From: an uncultured Bacteroidota bacterium
GTDB lineage: Bacteria; Bacteroidota; Bacteroidia; Bacteroidales; P3
Length of the DNA: 6,938 nucleotides
Direction: 5' to 3'
Assembly: GCA_902766265.1 (NCBI GenBank)
Contig: CACXCY010000149.1
Location: 1-6,938, forward strand
Every line of letters starts with the position of its first letter. The stretch's first letter is position 1. Under the pieces are notes generated by a model. The model saw only the letters and a program-made list of their open reading frames with translations. It was not told where the DNA came from and did no database searches. Positions 1 through 6,697 of the stretch are shown here, piece after piece. Both the position numbers and the translations under genes were made by a program.

Positions 1-212
1 GAGAGTCGTGGGTCGTTGGCATAAAGGATGAGGTCCACGCCATAGGGGTAGAGCTGCTGCTCAAGGTCGGACAGATCATGTCCGGCAACGATGGCCTCCA
101 GCTGCCCACCCAGACGGTCGGCCAGACGACGGCCCTTGGAGCAAAGCTCGCAACTCACGTCGGCCACACGGCCCGATTCGTTGATTTCTATATATACAAG
201 TATGCTATTCAT
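1..212 (-). CDS. etfA: Electron transfer flavoprotein subunit alpha, N-terminal fragment (cut by window edge)
   Basis: Reading leftwards from the ATG at 212, the frame stays open for 70 codons to the window edge, so the C-terminal FAD-binding domain lies outside. The visible part begins MNSILVYIEINESGRV and continues with a CELCSKGRRLADRLGG segment and a 'GGQLEAIVAG' strand. This is the usual start of the EtfA N-terminal alpha/beta domain (a short beta strand, then a helix running through 'A..L...LGG'). EtfA pairs with EtfB to form the soluble flavoprotein that shuttles electrons between acyl-CoA dehydrogenases and other redox partners. The start lies only two bases past the etfB stop codon, which suggests translational coupling and one-to-one subunit synthesis. 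The assignment rests on this short N-terminus plus the adjacent, clearly recognisable etfB. Confidence 0.88.
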   Translation of the reverse strand, partial: MNSILVYIEINESGRVADVSCELCSKGRRLADRLGGQLEAIVAGHDLSDLEQQLYPYGVDLILYANDPRL

Positions 213-214
213 TG

Positions 215-1018
215 TTATCCGATGATATGGTTGGTAACGAGGTTAGACATGAGGTTGTTGAGGGCTTCCTGCGTGTTCTCGACGCGGATGTTGTCCTTCT
301 GGGTGAGAACGACGTTGTCGACTTTCTTCACCTTGGTAGGAGAACCAGAGAGACCGAGGCGGTCGAAGTCGGGATCGACATCGTCGGCGGTCCATACGGG
401 CACCTCCAGGTGACGGTGCTGCAGCAGCCGATGTGCATGGCGGAAACGGGGACGCGGGGCGCTGCCACAGACGGTGACGAGCGTGGGCAGCGGGGCCTCG
501 ACGACTTCGGTACCGTTGGCAAGACGGCGTTTGACGCAGATGCTCTTCTCGGAGACCGACAGCAACTCCTCAGCATAGGTTATCTGAGGTATGCCCATCT
601 TCTCGGCCACTTGGGGACCCACCTGGGCGGTGTCGCCATCGATAGCTTGACGGCCACCGAAGACAAGGTCGACGTGACCCAGACGACGGATGGCACAGGA
701 TATGGCGTAGGAGGTGGCCAGGGTATCGGCACCGGCAAAACGGCGGTCGGAAAGAACAAAGCCCTCATCGGCGCCACGGTAGATGGCCTCGCGCACGACT
801 TCCTCGGCACGGGGAGGCCCCATGGTGACGACGGTGATGGTGGAGCCAGGAAGAAGTTCCTTGGCACAAAGGGCCATCTCAAGCGCATTGAGGTCTTCGG
901 GATTGTAGACAGCCGGAAGCGCTGAGCGATTGATGGTGCCTTCGGGGGTCATGGCCTCGGGGCCGACATTGCGGGTGTCGGGTACCTGCTTGGCCAAAAC
1001 GACGATTTTAATGCTCAT
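215..1018 (-). CDS. etfB: Electron transfer flavoprotein subunit beta (bifurcating-type motifs)
   Basis: The 267-residue product is a normal EtfB length and appears complete. It starts MSIKIVVLAKQVPDT, the typical first strand. It carries AGADTLATSYAI (about residues 96-107) and GGRQAIDGDTAQVGP (121-135), then GSPTKV (225-230) near the C-terminus. EtfB binds a nucleotide (AMP in housekeeping ETFs, a second FAD in bifurcating ones) and contacts the partner dehydrogenase. The GADTLATS and GDTAQVGP forms match what I recall of bifurcating clostridial EtfB rather than the mitochondrial type; this is an inference from motifs. Where the partner-recognition loop should lie (about 189-203) the chain is rich in Arg and His (RPRFRHAHRLLQHRH). 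The gene sits 138 bases after fabD. That gap has no TAnnTTTG promoter on this strand, so read-through from the fab genes is possible. etfA follows after two bases. Confidence 0.93.
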   Translation of the reverse strand: MSIKIVVLAKQVPDTRNVGPEAMTPEGTINRSALPAVYNPEDLNALEMALCAKELLPGSTITVVTMGPPRAEEVVREAIYRGADEGFVLSDRRFAGADTLATSYAISCAIRRLGHVDLVFGGRQAIDGDTAQVGPQVAEKMGIPQITYAEELLSVSEKSICVKRRLANGTEVVEAPLPTLVTVCGSAPRPRFRHAHRLLQHRHLEVPVWTADDVDPDFDRLGLSGSPTKVKKVDNVVLTQKDNIRVENTQEALNNLMSNLVTNHIIG

Positions 1019-1156
1019 AATAATATGATGTTTTACGTTTTTCTATGGTTGATTTCTTTTTTCACTTGAACGAACAAGACACACCAACGTTCCCATTCGT
1101 TAACGCTGAATCATTTGTTGTGTATGGCAGTGGTGGTGCAGTCGCACACTGCAAGG

Positions 1157-2041
1157 TCACTGCGCCGAGTGTGCGTCGGTTTCGGGGCTGATGCGCTTGA
1201 CCATACCTTGAAGAGCAGTGCCGGGTCCCACCTCGATGAATTCGGTAGCGCCGTCGGCCAGCATATTCTGCACGGTAGCCGTCCAACGCACCGGCGAGGT
1301 GAGCTGGGCAACAAGGTTGCGCTTTATCTCGTCGGGGTCGCTGACAGGCGTAGCACACACGTTCTGATAGCAAGGACATACGGGAGCATGGAACTGCGTC
1401 TTCTCGATGGCTTCGGCCAGCTCCACACGGGCAGGTTCCATGAGGGGGCTATGGAAAGCGCCACCCACGGCCAGCGGGAGAGCGCGTCCTTTGAGCTCCT
1501 TGAGCTTCTCGCAGGCCTGAGCCACACCTTCCAGAGTACCGCTGATGACAAGTTGTCCGGGGGTGTTGTAGTTGGCAGGCACCACCGTCTGTCCTGCGGC
1601 GGTGATTTGGGCGCAGACATCCTCCACGGTCTTGTCGTCGAGTTTGAGGATGGCAGCCATCGTGGAGGGTTGGAGCTCGCAGCAACGCTGCATGGCATTG
1701 GCACGGGCGATGACCAGACGCAAGCCGTCTTCAAAGGACATGGCACCGGCAGCCACAAGGGCGCTAAACTCACCGAGGGAGTGTCCCCCCACCATATCGG
1801 GCTTGAACTCACTGCCCATGTGGACGGCGAGGATGGCCGAATGGAGGAAGATGGCTGGTTGCGTGACTTTGGTTTGCTTGAGGTCGTCGGCGGTGCCGGC
1901 AAACATCACGTCGGTGATGCGGAAACCAATAATCTGGTTGGCACGCTCAAAGAGGTCGCGGCAACGCTCGTCGTTGTCGTAAAGGTCTTTACCCATGCCG
2001 ACGAATTGTGCCCCTTGCCCGGGAAATACGTATGCTTTCAT
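1157..2041 (-). CDS. fabD: Malonyl-CoA:ACP transacylase
   Basis: FabD transfers malonyl from CoA to acyl carrier protein in the cytoplasm, supplying the extender unit for FabH and FabF. The 294-residue product has the usual family length. It begins MKAYVFPGQGAQFVGMG, with the GQGAQ oxyanion-hole loop at residues 8-12. The nucleophile is Ser88 in GHSLG (86-90). Arg113, which holds the malonyl carboxylate, lies in IARANAMQ. The catalytic His197 is in GAFHSPLM, and Gln246 is in the position of the conserved glutamine. The open frame extends 113 codons further upstream into fabG, but that stretch has no FabD character and reads fabG out of frame. The ATG at 2041, directly before the canonical N-terminus, is therefore the start. 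The gene lies 50 bases after fabG. A 6-bp stem (1137-1153) follows its stop but lacks a U tract. Confidence 0.96.
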   Translation of the reverse strand: MKAYVFPGQGAQFVGMGKDLYDNDERCRDLFERANQIIGFRITDVMFAGTADDLKQTKVTQPAIFLHSAILAVHMGSEFKPDMVGGHSLGEFSALVAAGAMSFEDGLRLVIARANAMQRCCELQPSTMAAILKLDDKTVEDVCAQITAAGQTVVPANYNTPGQLVISGTLEGVAQACEKLKELKGRALPLAVGGAFHSPLMEPARVELAEAIEKTQFHAPVCPCYQNVCATPVSDPDEIKRNLVAQLTSPVRWTATVQNMLADGATEFIEVGPGTALQGMVKRISPETDAHSAQ

Positions 2042-2091
2042 GGATGTTCTCGGTTGGCTTTTTATGGTTAAACTGGTAATGGATTCAAAGG

Positions 2092-2838
2092 TTAGAGACT
2101 GATACCGCCATCCACACAGATGACTTGTCCTGTAACGTAGGCAGCCAGGTCGGATGCCAGGAAGAGACTGACCCGCGCCACGTCGAGCTCGGTACCGGCA
2201 CGGTGCATGGGCACATCGCTGAGCCATTTGTTGCGTGCCTCGTCGGGCATGGCAGCCGTCATGGCGGTCTCTATAAATCCGGGAGCAATGGCGTTGCAAC
2301 GGATGTTGCGCGAACCGAACTCCTGGGCGAAGGACTTGGTAAAGCCGATAATGCCGGCTTTGGCGGCAGAATAGTTGCACTGCCCTGCATTACCGTTGAC
2401 GCCCACCACAGAGCTGGTGTTAATGATGCTGCCGTTGCGCTTCTTCATCATATAGGGGACGAAAGCTTTGCAGTAGTTGAACACCGAGCGGAGGTTAATC
2501 TTGATGACGAGATCCCAATCGTCGGGAGTCATGCGCAGCAACAGATTGTCGCGGGTGATGCCTGCATTGTTCACAATGGCATCCACCTGCCCAAAGGTGT
2601 CAATCACCTGCTTGGCCAAAGCTTCGGTTTCGTCCCAGTCGGAAGCGTTGGCGGTGTAAAATGCGCATTGTGGGTTGATGGCTTTCAGTTTATCCATCAG
2701 CTCTTTGCTGCTGTCGGTTTCTTTAAGGTCGGTAATGATGACCGTGGCACCCTCCTCGGCAAAGAGCTCCGCCGTCTTGCGACCAATACCGCGGGCGGCG
2801 CCGGTGATGAGTGCTATCTTGTTTTCTAACAGTTTCAT
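2092..2838 (-). CDS. fabG: 3-oxoacyl-ACP reductase (short-chain dehydrogenase)
   Basis: FabG reduces 3-oxoacyl-ACP to (R)-3-hydroxyacyl-ACP with NADPH, the second step of each elongation round. The product is 248 residues, standard for a classical short-chain dehydrogenase. The nucleotide-binding TGAARGIG lies at residues 12-19 and the structural NNAG at 90-93. The catalytic tetrad can be read as Asn115 (in KINLRSVF), Ser143 (in TSSVVG), Tyr156 and Lys160 (in NYSAAKAG). The PGFIETAMT segment (186-194) and the C-terminal YVTGQVICVDGGISL ending are typical of FabG rather than of sugar or steroid reductases. The start at 2838 puts the first strand at the usual distance from the Gly-rich loop. 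It lies 39 bases after fabZ and 50 before fabD in the same direction, supporting one transcript. Substrate assignment rests on this neighbourhood, because the SDR family is broad. Confidence 0.93.
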   Translation of the reverse strand: MKLLENKIALITGAARGIGRKTAELFAEEGATVIITDLKETDSSKELMDKLKAINPQCAFYTANASDWDETEALAKQVIDTFGQVDAIVNNAGITRDNLLLRMTPDDWDLVIKINLRSVFNYCKAFVPYMMKKRNGSIINTSSVVGVNGNAGQCNYSAAKAGIIGFTKSFAQEFGSRNIRCNAIAPGFIETAMTAAMPDEARNKWLSDVPMHRAGTELDVARVSLFLASDLAAYVTGQVICVDGGISL

Positions 2839-2877
2839 GTTTGTTGTTTTGTCGTTGTTCGTTCAGTAGAAAATGGT

Positions 2878-3300
2878 TTACTTGTCTTTATCCACAAGCA
2901 CAAACGAGAATTTGCCTTTGCAAACCAGCTTGTCGTCCACGTATGCCGCAGCATCGATGAAAAAGATGAGCCCTTTGCTGGCTGTGATATGTGCTTTTAC
3001 GGTGATGGTGTCGCCCGGATGGACGGGTTGACGGAAACGGACGTCGTTGAGACCGCTATAAAGGGTGATGCGGCCTTTCAGCTTGTCGAGCACCAGGATG
3101 GACGAGGATTGTCCCATGATTTCGCAAAGGATGACACCCGGCACGATAGGGTTGCCGGGGAAATGGCCTTGCAGGAAAAACTCGTCACCACGGACGTGGT
3201 AGTGGGAGATGCATTCCTCACCGACCATATCCATATCGTCGACGAGCAGCATGGGTTCGCGATGGGGTAAGAATTCTTTGATTTCTTCTCTTGTCAACAT
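2878..3300 (-). CDS. fabZ: 3-hydroxyacyl-ACP dehydratase, FabZ type, stand-alone
   Basis: The 140-residue single hotdog-fold protein dehydrates 3-hydroxyacyl-ACP to trans-2-enoyl-ACP. The N-terminal LPHREPMLLVD (11-21) is the FabZ hallmark. The catalytic His46 lies in GHFPGNPIVPG (45-55), and the catalytic Glu60 in CEIMGQ (59-64). The FabA isomerase has Asp at that position, so the Glu favours FabZ. The length is that of a complete FabZ monomer, which works as a dimer or hexamer. Many Bacteroidetes carry their FabZ fused to LpxC, so this unfused copy may be a second, locus-dedicated dehydratase; that part is inferred from family knowledge. It sits 35 bases after fabF and 39 before fabG. No other start codon competes with the ATG at 3300. 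Confidence 0.94.
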   Translation of the reverse strand: MLTREEIKEFLPHREPMLLVDDMDMVGEECISHYHVRGDEFFLQGHFPGNPIVPGVILCEIMGQSSSILVLDKLKGRITLYSGLNDVRFRQPVHPGDTITVKAHITASKGLIFFIDAAAYVDDKLVCKGKFSFVLVDKDK

Positions 3301-3335
3301 TGCAAATAGTGGTTTTCGTATCGGGTATAAAGTAT

Positions 3336-4577
3336 CTATTTCACTCTACGCAAGGCAACGCTTGCATTGTGACCTCCAAAGCCAAAAGTGTTGGACAGCG
3401 TGATGTCCACCTCGCTCTTGCGGGCGGTGTTGGGGATATAATCCAAATCGCAGACAGGATCGGGTTCCTTGTAGCCGATGGTGGGCGGCAAGATGCCGTT
3501 CTTGATTGCCAACGCACAGATAATCAACTCCACCGCGCCGGCAGCACCCAGCATGTGACCCAGCATCGATTTGGTCGAGCTTATCTCCACTTTGCGAGCC
3601 ACCTCCTCGCCCAGAGCCATCTTGATGGCCTTGGTCTCGCTGGCATCGTTGAGGGGCGTACTTGTGCCGTGGGCATTGATGTACATCCTTTCACCGGGCT
3701 TGAAGCCGGCCTCCTCGGCTGCCAACCGGATGGCCACGGAGGCGTTGCGACCTTCGGGATGAGGCGCGGTATAATGGTAGGCATCGCATGTGTTGCCATA
3801 GCCACACACTTCGGCGTAGATTTTGGCGCCACGCTTGCGGGCACATTCCTCACTCTCAAGGACCAAGATACCGGCACCTTCGCCCATCACGAATCCTTTG
3901 CGGCGGGCATCGAAGGGAATGGAAGCCGATAGCGGGTCGTCGCTATTGGTAAGGGCCTTCATGTTGTTGAAGCCCGCCAGAGCAATGTCGCAGATGGCAC
4001 TCTCGGCGCCACCGCATATCATGGCATCGGCGCGACCTTCGCGAATGAGGCGGTAGGCCTCGCCAACGGAATGGGTGCCTGTGGCACATGCCGTCACCAC
4101 CGGCAAGTTGGGACCTTGACAATTGTATTTGATAGCAACATGAGCCGATGCGATGTTGCCAATCATCATGGGGATGAAGAGCGGCGACACCCTACGCACC
4201 CCTTCCTCAAGGAGCTTGGTATGCTCGCTGTTGAAGGTATTGATGCCACCGATGCCGGAACTCACGGTACACCCGATGCGCATGGGATCCACCTCGGAGC
4301 CCACCTGCAATCCGCTGTCGCTCATGGCCTGCTGGGCGGCTGCCAAAGCGAAGAGGGCATACATATCGTTGTGACGTATGGTGTTTTTGTCTATGTCATA
4401 CGCTTCGGGGTTGAATCCCTTCACCTCGGCAGCCAGATGGATGGGAAGTGCCTCGCTGTGAGGAGCCGCGATGGGACCGATGCCGCAACGTCCGTTGACC
4501 AATCCGTCCCATAATTCCTCGATGCTGTTGCCTAACGGTGTGACGGCGCCAACGCCTGTTACATATACTTTATTCAT
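3336..4577 (-). CDS. fabF: 3-oxoacyl-ACP synthase II (elongating ketosynthase)
   Basis: This condensing enzyme extends acyl-ACP by two carbons using malonyl-ACP. The 413 residues match the KAS I/II family length. The thiolase fold starts with MNKVYVTGVGAVTPLG. The nucleophile Cys164 is in VTACATGTHS, and the two active-site histidines are His303 (NAHGTSTPLND) and His341 (KSMLGHMLGAAG), with Lys336 of the same motif. The gatekeeper loop TFGFGGHN is at 397-404. GFVMGEGAGILVLE (228-241) is also characteristic. With the full Cys-His-His set it should be an active elongating synthase, not a chain-length factor (which lacks the Cys) or a KS-alpha-like decarboxylase (Cys to Gln). It follows fabH by 50 bases of A+T-rich DNA containing a 12-bp palindrome and precedes fabZ by 35 bases. 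FabF versus FabB is decided on overall resemblance. Confidence 0.95.
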   Translation of the reverse strand: MNKVYVTGVGAVTPLGNSIEELWDGLVNGRCGIGPIAAPHSEALPIHLAAEVKGFNPEAYDIDKNTIRHNDMYALFALAAAQQAMSDSGLQVGSEVDPMRIGCTVSSGIGGINTFNSEHTKLLEEGVRRVSPLFIPMMIGNIASAHVAIKYNCQGPNLPVVTACATGTHSVGEAYRLIREGRADAMICGGAESAICDIALAGFNNMKALTNSDDPLSASIPFDARRKGFVMGEGAGILVLESEECARKRGAKIYAEVCGYGNTCDAYHYTAPHPEGRNASVAIRLAAEEAGFKPGERMYINAHGTSTPLNDASETKAIKMALGEEVARKVEISSTKSMLGHMLGAAGAVELIICALAIKNGILPPTIGYKEPDPVCDLDYIPNTARKSEVDITLSNTFGFGGHNASVALRRVK

Positions 4578-4606
4578 ATAAATCTTCTTTTGGTTATAAT
4601 GTATAT

Positions 4607-4618
4607 AATTACGTAATT
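4607..4618. repeat. 12-bp perfect palindrome in the fabH-fabF spacer
   Basis: AATTACGTAATT is a perfect inverted repeat in the 50-base A+T-rich gap between the fabH stop and the fabF start. It could be a protein-binding site. A perfect 12-mer palindrome is expected by chance about once or twice in a window of this size, so function is unproven. Confidence 0.3.
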
Positions 4619-4627
4619 CTTTATAAT

Positions 4628-5578
4628 TTAGTATCTGACAATACAGGAACCTGTGGTGAATCCGGCACCGAAGCCGCTGAACACCAGCAAGTCACCCCGT
4701 TGTATCTTATTGGCTCTCACCAGTTCGTCGAACAAGATAACCATGCTCGCCGACGAAGTGTTGCCATATTTCTGAACGGTAGTGGGGCATTGTTCGGTCT
4801 TTGCATCCAGATGTTGCTGTATACCACTGATGATGCGCATGTTTGCCTGATGCAGGATGAAGTATTTGATGTCGGAGGTCTTGAGATTGTGATCCTGAAG
4901 CAGATGGCTTATCTCGCTGGAGCACCCCGATACTGCCATACGGAACACCTCCCTCCCATTCATCACCATGATGTGGTCGATGTAGGTTCCTTCTACCTCA
5001 AAAGGAGTGGATTCCAAACGTTTGCGCTGGTACAACACCTCGGTATTGCTGACGGTAGTCATTTTCGACCCCAGGAAACCATCGCCTTTCTCCACCACTA
5101 CAGCGCCCGCGCCGTCGCCAAAAAGGACACTCGTCTCGCGCTGCTCCCAATGGCAGAAACGCGTGGGCTCCTCAGCGGCAAGCACAAGAATCTTGTTTGC
5201 ACGCCTGGTTTGCAGATACATATCGGCCACATCAAGAGCGTACACATATCCAGCACAAGCGTTGCGGAGGTCTATGCACGGGCAAGTGGCGCCAATGGCT
5301 CCCTGCACCATGCTGCTGAGCGTCGGGTACACATAGTTGTTGCTCACATTGGAGCAGACAATATAATCCAACTCCTCCGGACATATACCTGCGGCCTCAA
5401 TAGCACGCTTGCAGGCAGTTGTGGCCAAGTCAAGCAGACATTCATCCGTCATGATGCGGCGAGTTTCTATACCCGTGCGGGTACGAATCCACTCGTCGCT
5501 TGTGTCGAAGAACTCCTTAAGCATATCGTTTGTAACGACCTTCTTGGGTAGAGCACTTCCTGTTCCAATTATTTTCAT
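4628..5578 (-). CDS. fabH: 3-oxoacyl-ACP synthase III (initiating ketosynthase)
   Basis: FabH-type enzymes start fatty-acid chains by condensing an acyl-CoA with malonyl-ACP. From the ATG at 5578 the product is 316 residues, close to the 317 of E. coli FabH, and it opens MKIIGTGSALPKKVVTNDML. The catalytic triad is intact: Cys108 in LRNACAGYVYALD, His243 in ILHQANMRI, and Asn273 in KYGNTSSAS. The FGDGAGAVV segment and the C-terminal SGFGAGFTTGS are also family hallmarks. An in-frame GTG at 5614 would add 12 residues (MKNAPENTKPTK), but they are polar, lie inside a leader hairpin and have no counterpart in the family, so I chose 5578. It is the first gene of the minus-strand run and is divergent from the LytTR gene. 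Primer preference (acetyl or branched acyl-CoA) cannot be read from the sequence. Some FabH paralogues serve specialised lipids. Confidence 0.94.
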   Translation of the reverse strand: MKIIGTGSALPKKVVTNDMLKEFFDTSDEWIRTRTGIETRRIMTDECLLDLATTACKRAIEAAGICPEELDYIVCSNVSNNYVYPTLSSMVQGAIGATCPCIDLRNACAGYVYALDVADMYLQTRRANKILVLAAEEPTRFCHWEQRETSVLFGDGAGAVVVEKGDGFLGSKMTTVSNTEVLYQRKRLESTPFEVEGTYIDHIMVMNGREVFRMAVSGCSSEISHLLQDHNLKTSDIKYFILHQANMRIISGIQQHLDAKTEQCPTTVQKYGNTSSASMVILFDELVRANKIQRGDLLVFSGFGAGFTTGSCIVRY

Positions 5579-5600
5579 TTTTGTCGGTTTAGTATTTTCC

Positions 5601-5617
5601 GGGGCGTTTTTCACCCC
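5601..5617 (-). promoter_or_regulatory. Leader hairpin upstream of fabH
   Basis: On the minus strand the sequence reads GGGGTG, AAAAA, CGCCCC. This gives a 6-bp stem with one G-U pair and a five-adenine loop, ending 22 bases before the fabH ATG. On the plus strand the same position would be a C-A mismatch, so the fold is better in the fabH transcript than in the opposite one. It has no following U tract and is not a terminator. A role in translation control or mRNA stability is possible but untested. Confidence 0.4.
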
Positions 5618-5639
5618 TCTTGTTTGTCAAATCGGAGTG

Positions 5640-5647
5640 CAAAGAAA
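5640..5647 (-). promoter_or_regulatory. Weak candidate -7 element for the fabH run
   Basis: The minus strand reads TTTCTTTG here, seven of eight matches to the Bacteroidetes -7 consensus TAnnTTTG. A start site a few bases downstream would give a leader of roughly 55 bases that includes the hairpin at 5601-5617. No TTTG -33 element is seen at the usual 19 to 21 bases upstream, so confidence is low. Confidence 0.3.
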
Positions 5648-5747
5648 CGACGAAAAATCATTTCTTAATGTTAAATTGGGTATTCGACACAATAACGTTG
5701 GTAAAAAGCCGTTTTTGATGGCGAAATTCGCCTATATTGGGTGAAAA

Positions 5748-6653
5748 ATGTTAAAAAAAGAACCCCTCATGACCCCTATAGAACGGTTAAATTTATATAT
5801 CCCCAAGTACCTGACAGAAAAAAAATACATCATAATATTATTGGTGTTGGTAGCACTTTTCTGTGCATTTTTTGTCGTTGTCTACAAGCCCATCGGCCTC
5901 ATCTCCAACACAGGTGCGCTCAGTTTCCTGGACAACCGCCTTTACTCGCTTATCCTTGTCACCGTCGGGCTCATCATCATGCTCACCAGCCGTAAACTCC
6001 TCTATGCCATACAGAACAAGGTCGGCATGAAGGTTGGCCACTATTTCCTGTGGATAGGTGCGGAGTTTGCGCTGCTGATTGGCATCATCACGGCGGTGGC
6101 GTGCCTCATCAACGTAAACGCCAACGTCACGCTACCCGAACTTCTGGGGCGCGTCACCATAAGCATTGTGGCCTTGCTTACAATACCTTACATCGTCAGC
6201 GTGCTGGTATTCCTGCTCAGCCAAAAACGCCTTGAGATAGCCACCCTGACCGATATGCTGAGCAACCGAAGAGAGAAAGAAGGAACAACTGATAACGAAT
6301 CCGTTATACGCTTTCACGACAAAAGCGACCGACTGGTATTCGTCACCAAGCGAAACAATGTGCTCTATATTGAAGCCGCCGACAACTATACTGTGATTCA
6401 TTATCTTAGCGGTGACAAAGAAGAGACCCTCATACTCCACAACTCCCTGAAAAACATGGCCGACGCATTCTCCTCCGAAGGCATCGTGCGATGCCATCGT
6501 AGCTATCTGGTCAACCTCGAGAATATCAAGTCCATGCGCAGGGATCGTGACGGATTGGTGATAGAGATGGCACACAGCAGCCACCTGGTTCCCGTATCGA
6601 AGACCTACGCCGAAGAGGTCGTCAAAAAATTCGTCAACATACCCCCGAGTTAG
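5748..6653 (+). CDS. Membrane-anchored LytTR-family transcriptional regulator
   Basis: The 301-residue protein has two parts. The first half holds four hydrophobic stretches long enough to span the membrane, at about residues 27-46, 64-81, 99-121 and 134-157. A short linker then leads to a C-terminal LytTR DNA-binding domain (about 195-296), recognised by VLYIEAADNYTVIHY (205-219) and IVRCHRSYLVNLENI (246-260). There is no response-receiver domain, so it resembles the one-component, membrane-bound LytTR regulators common in Bacteroidetes. The signal it senses is unknown. The gene is divergent from fabH across about 170 bases and could control itself, the fab/etf run, or both. The ATG at 5748 is used here. 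A second in-frame ATG at 5769 would remove seven residues and leave all domains intact. No intrinsic terminator is visible after the stop; an 11-bp repeat array begins there. Confidence 0.9.
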   Translation: MLKKEPLMTPIERLNLYIPKYLTEKKYIIILLVLVALFCAFFVVVYKPIGLISNTGALSFLDNRLYSLILVTVGLIIMLTSRKLLYAIQNKVGMKVGHYFLWIGAEFALLIGIITAVACLINVNANVTLPELLGRVTISIVALLTIPYIVSVLVFLLSQKRLEIATLTDMLSNRREKEGTTDNESVIRFHDKSDRLVFVTKRNNVLYIEAADNYTVIHYLSGDKEETLILHNSLKNMADAFSSEGIVRCHRSYLVNLENIKSMRRDRDGLVIEMAHSSHLVPVSKTYAEEVVKKFVNIPPS

Positions 6654-6697
6654 GTTAGAGTAAAGTTAGACTTAGGTTAGACTTAGGTTAGACTTAG
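6654..6697. repeat. 11-bp tandem repeat, three exact copies plus one degenerate
   Basis: Three exact copies of GTTAGACTTAG (6665-6675, 6676-6686, 6687-6697) follow a degenerate one, GTTAGAGTAAA (6654-6664). The last bases of the LytTR gene, including its stop, read GTTAG (6649-6653), so that core recurs five times in under 50 bases. The unit is close to one turn of DNA, which places each core on the same helix face. The array lies between the LytTR stop and the rpsP promoter. Confidence 0.9.

Noticed and set aside
1137..1153. Hairpin TGCAGT/ACTGCA just after fabD as a terminator
   Set aside because: The stem is only 6 bp and is not followed by a T tract in the direction of transcription, so it is not a convincing intrinsic terminator.
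1115..2071. Long plus-strand open frame of 318 codons opposite fabD
   Set aside because: It is antisense to a complete fabD with all catalytic residues; its His- and Gly-rich, motif-free product is what G+C-rich coding DNA gives on the other strand.
2042..2380. 113-codon N-terminal extension of fabD
   Set aside because: It overlaps the end of fabG in another frame, is rich in Arg, His and Cys, and precedes a canonical FabD start at 2041.
4700..5551. Plus-strand open frame of 283 codons opposite fabH
   Set aside because: Shadow of fabH; no recognisable domain and no promoter or leader of its own. The same applies to the frames opposite etfB (212-925), fabG (2125-2829) and fabF (3291-3932).
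5733..5740. TATATTGG as a promoter for the LytTR gene
   Set aside because: It differs from the -7 consensus at one base, has no -33 element at the right spacing, and lies only seven bases from the ATG, which would leave almost no leader.
6654..6697. CRISPR array
   Set aside because: The 11-bp units abut without spacers, so this is a plain tandem repeat.
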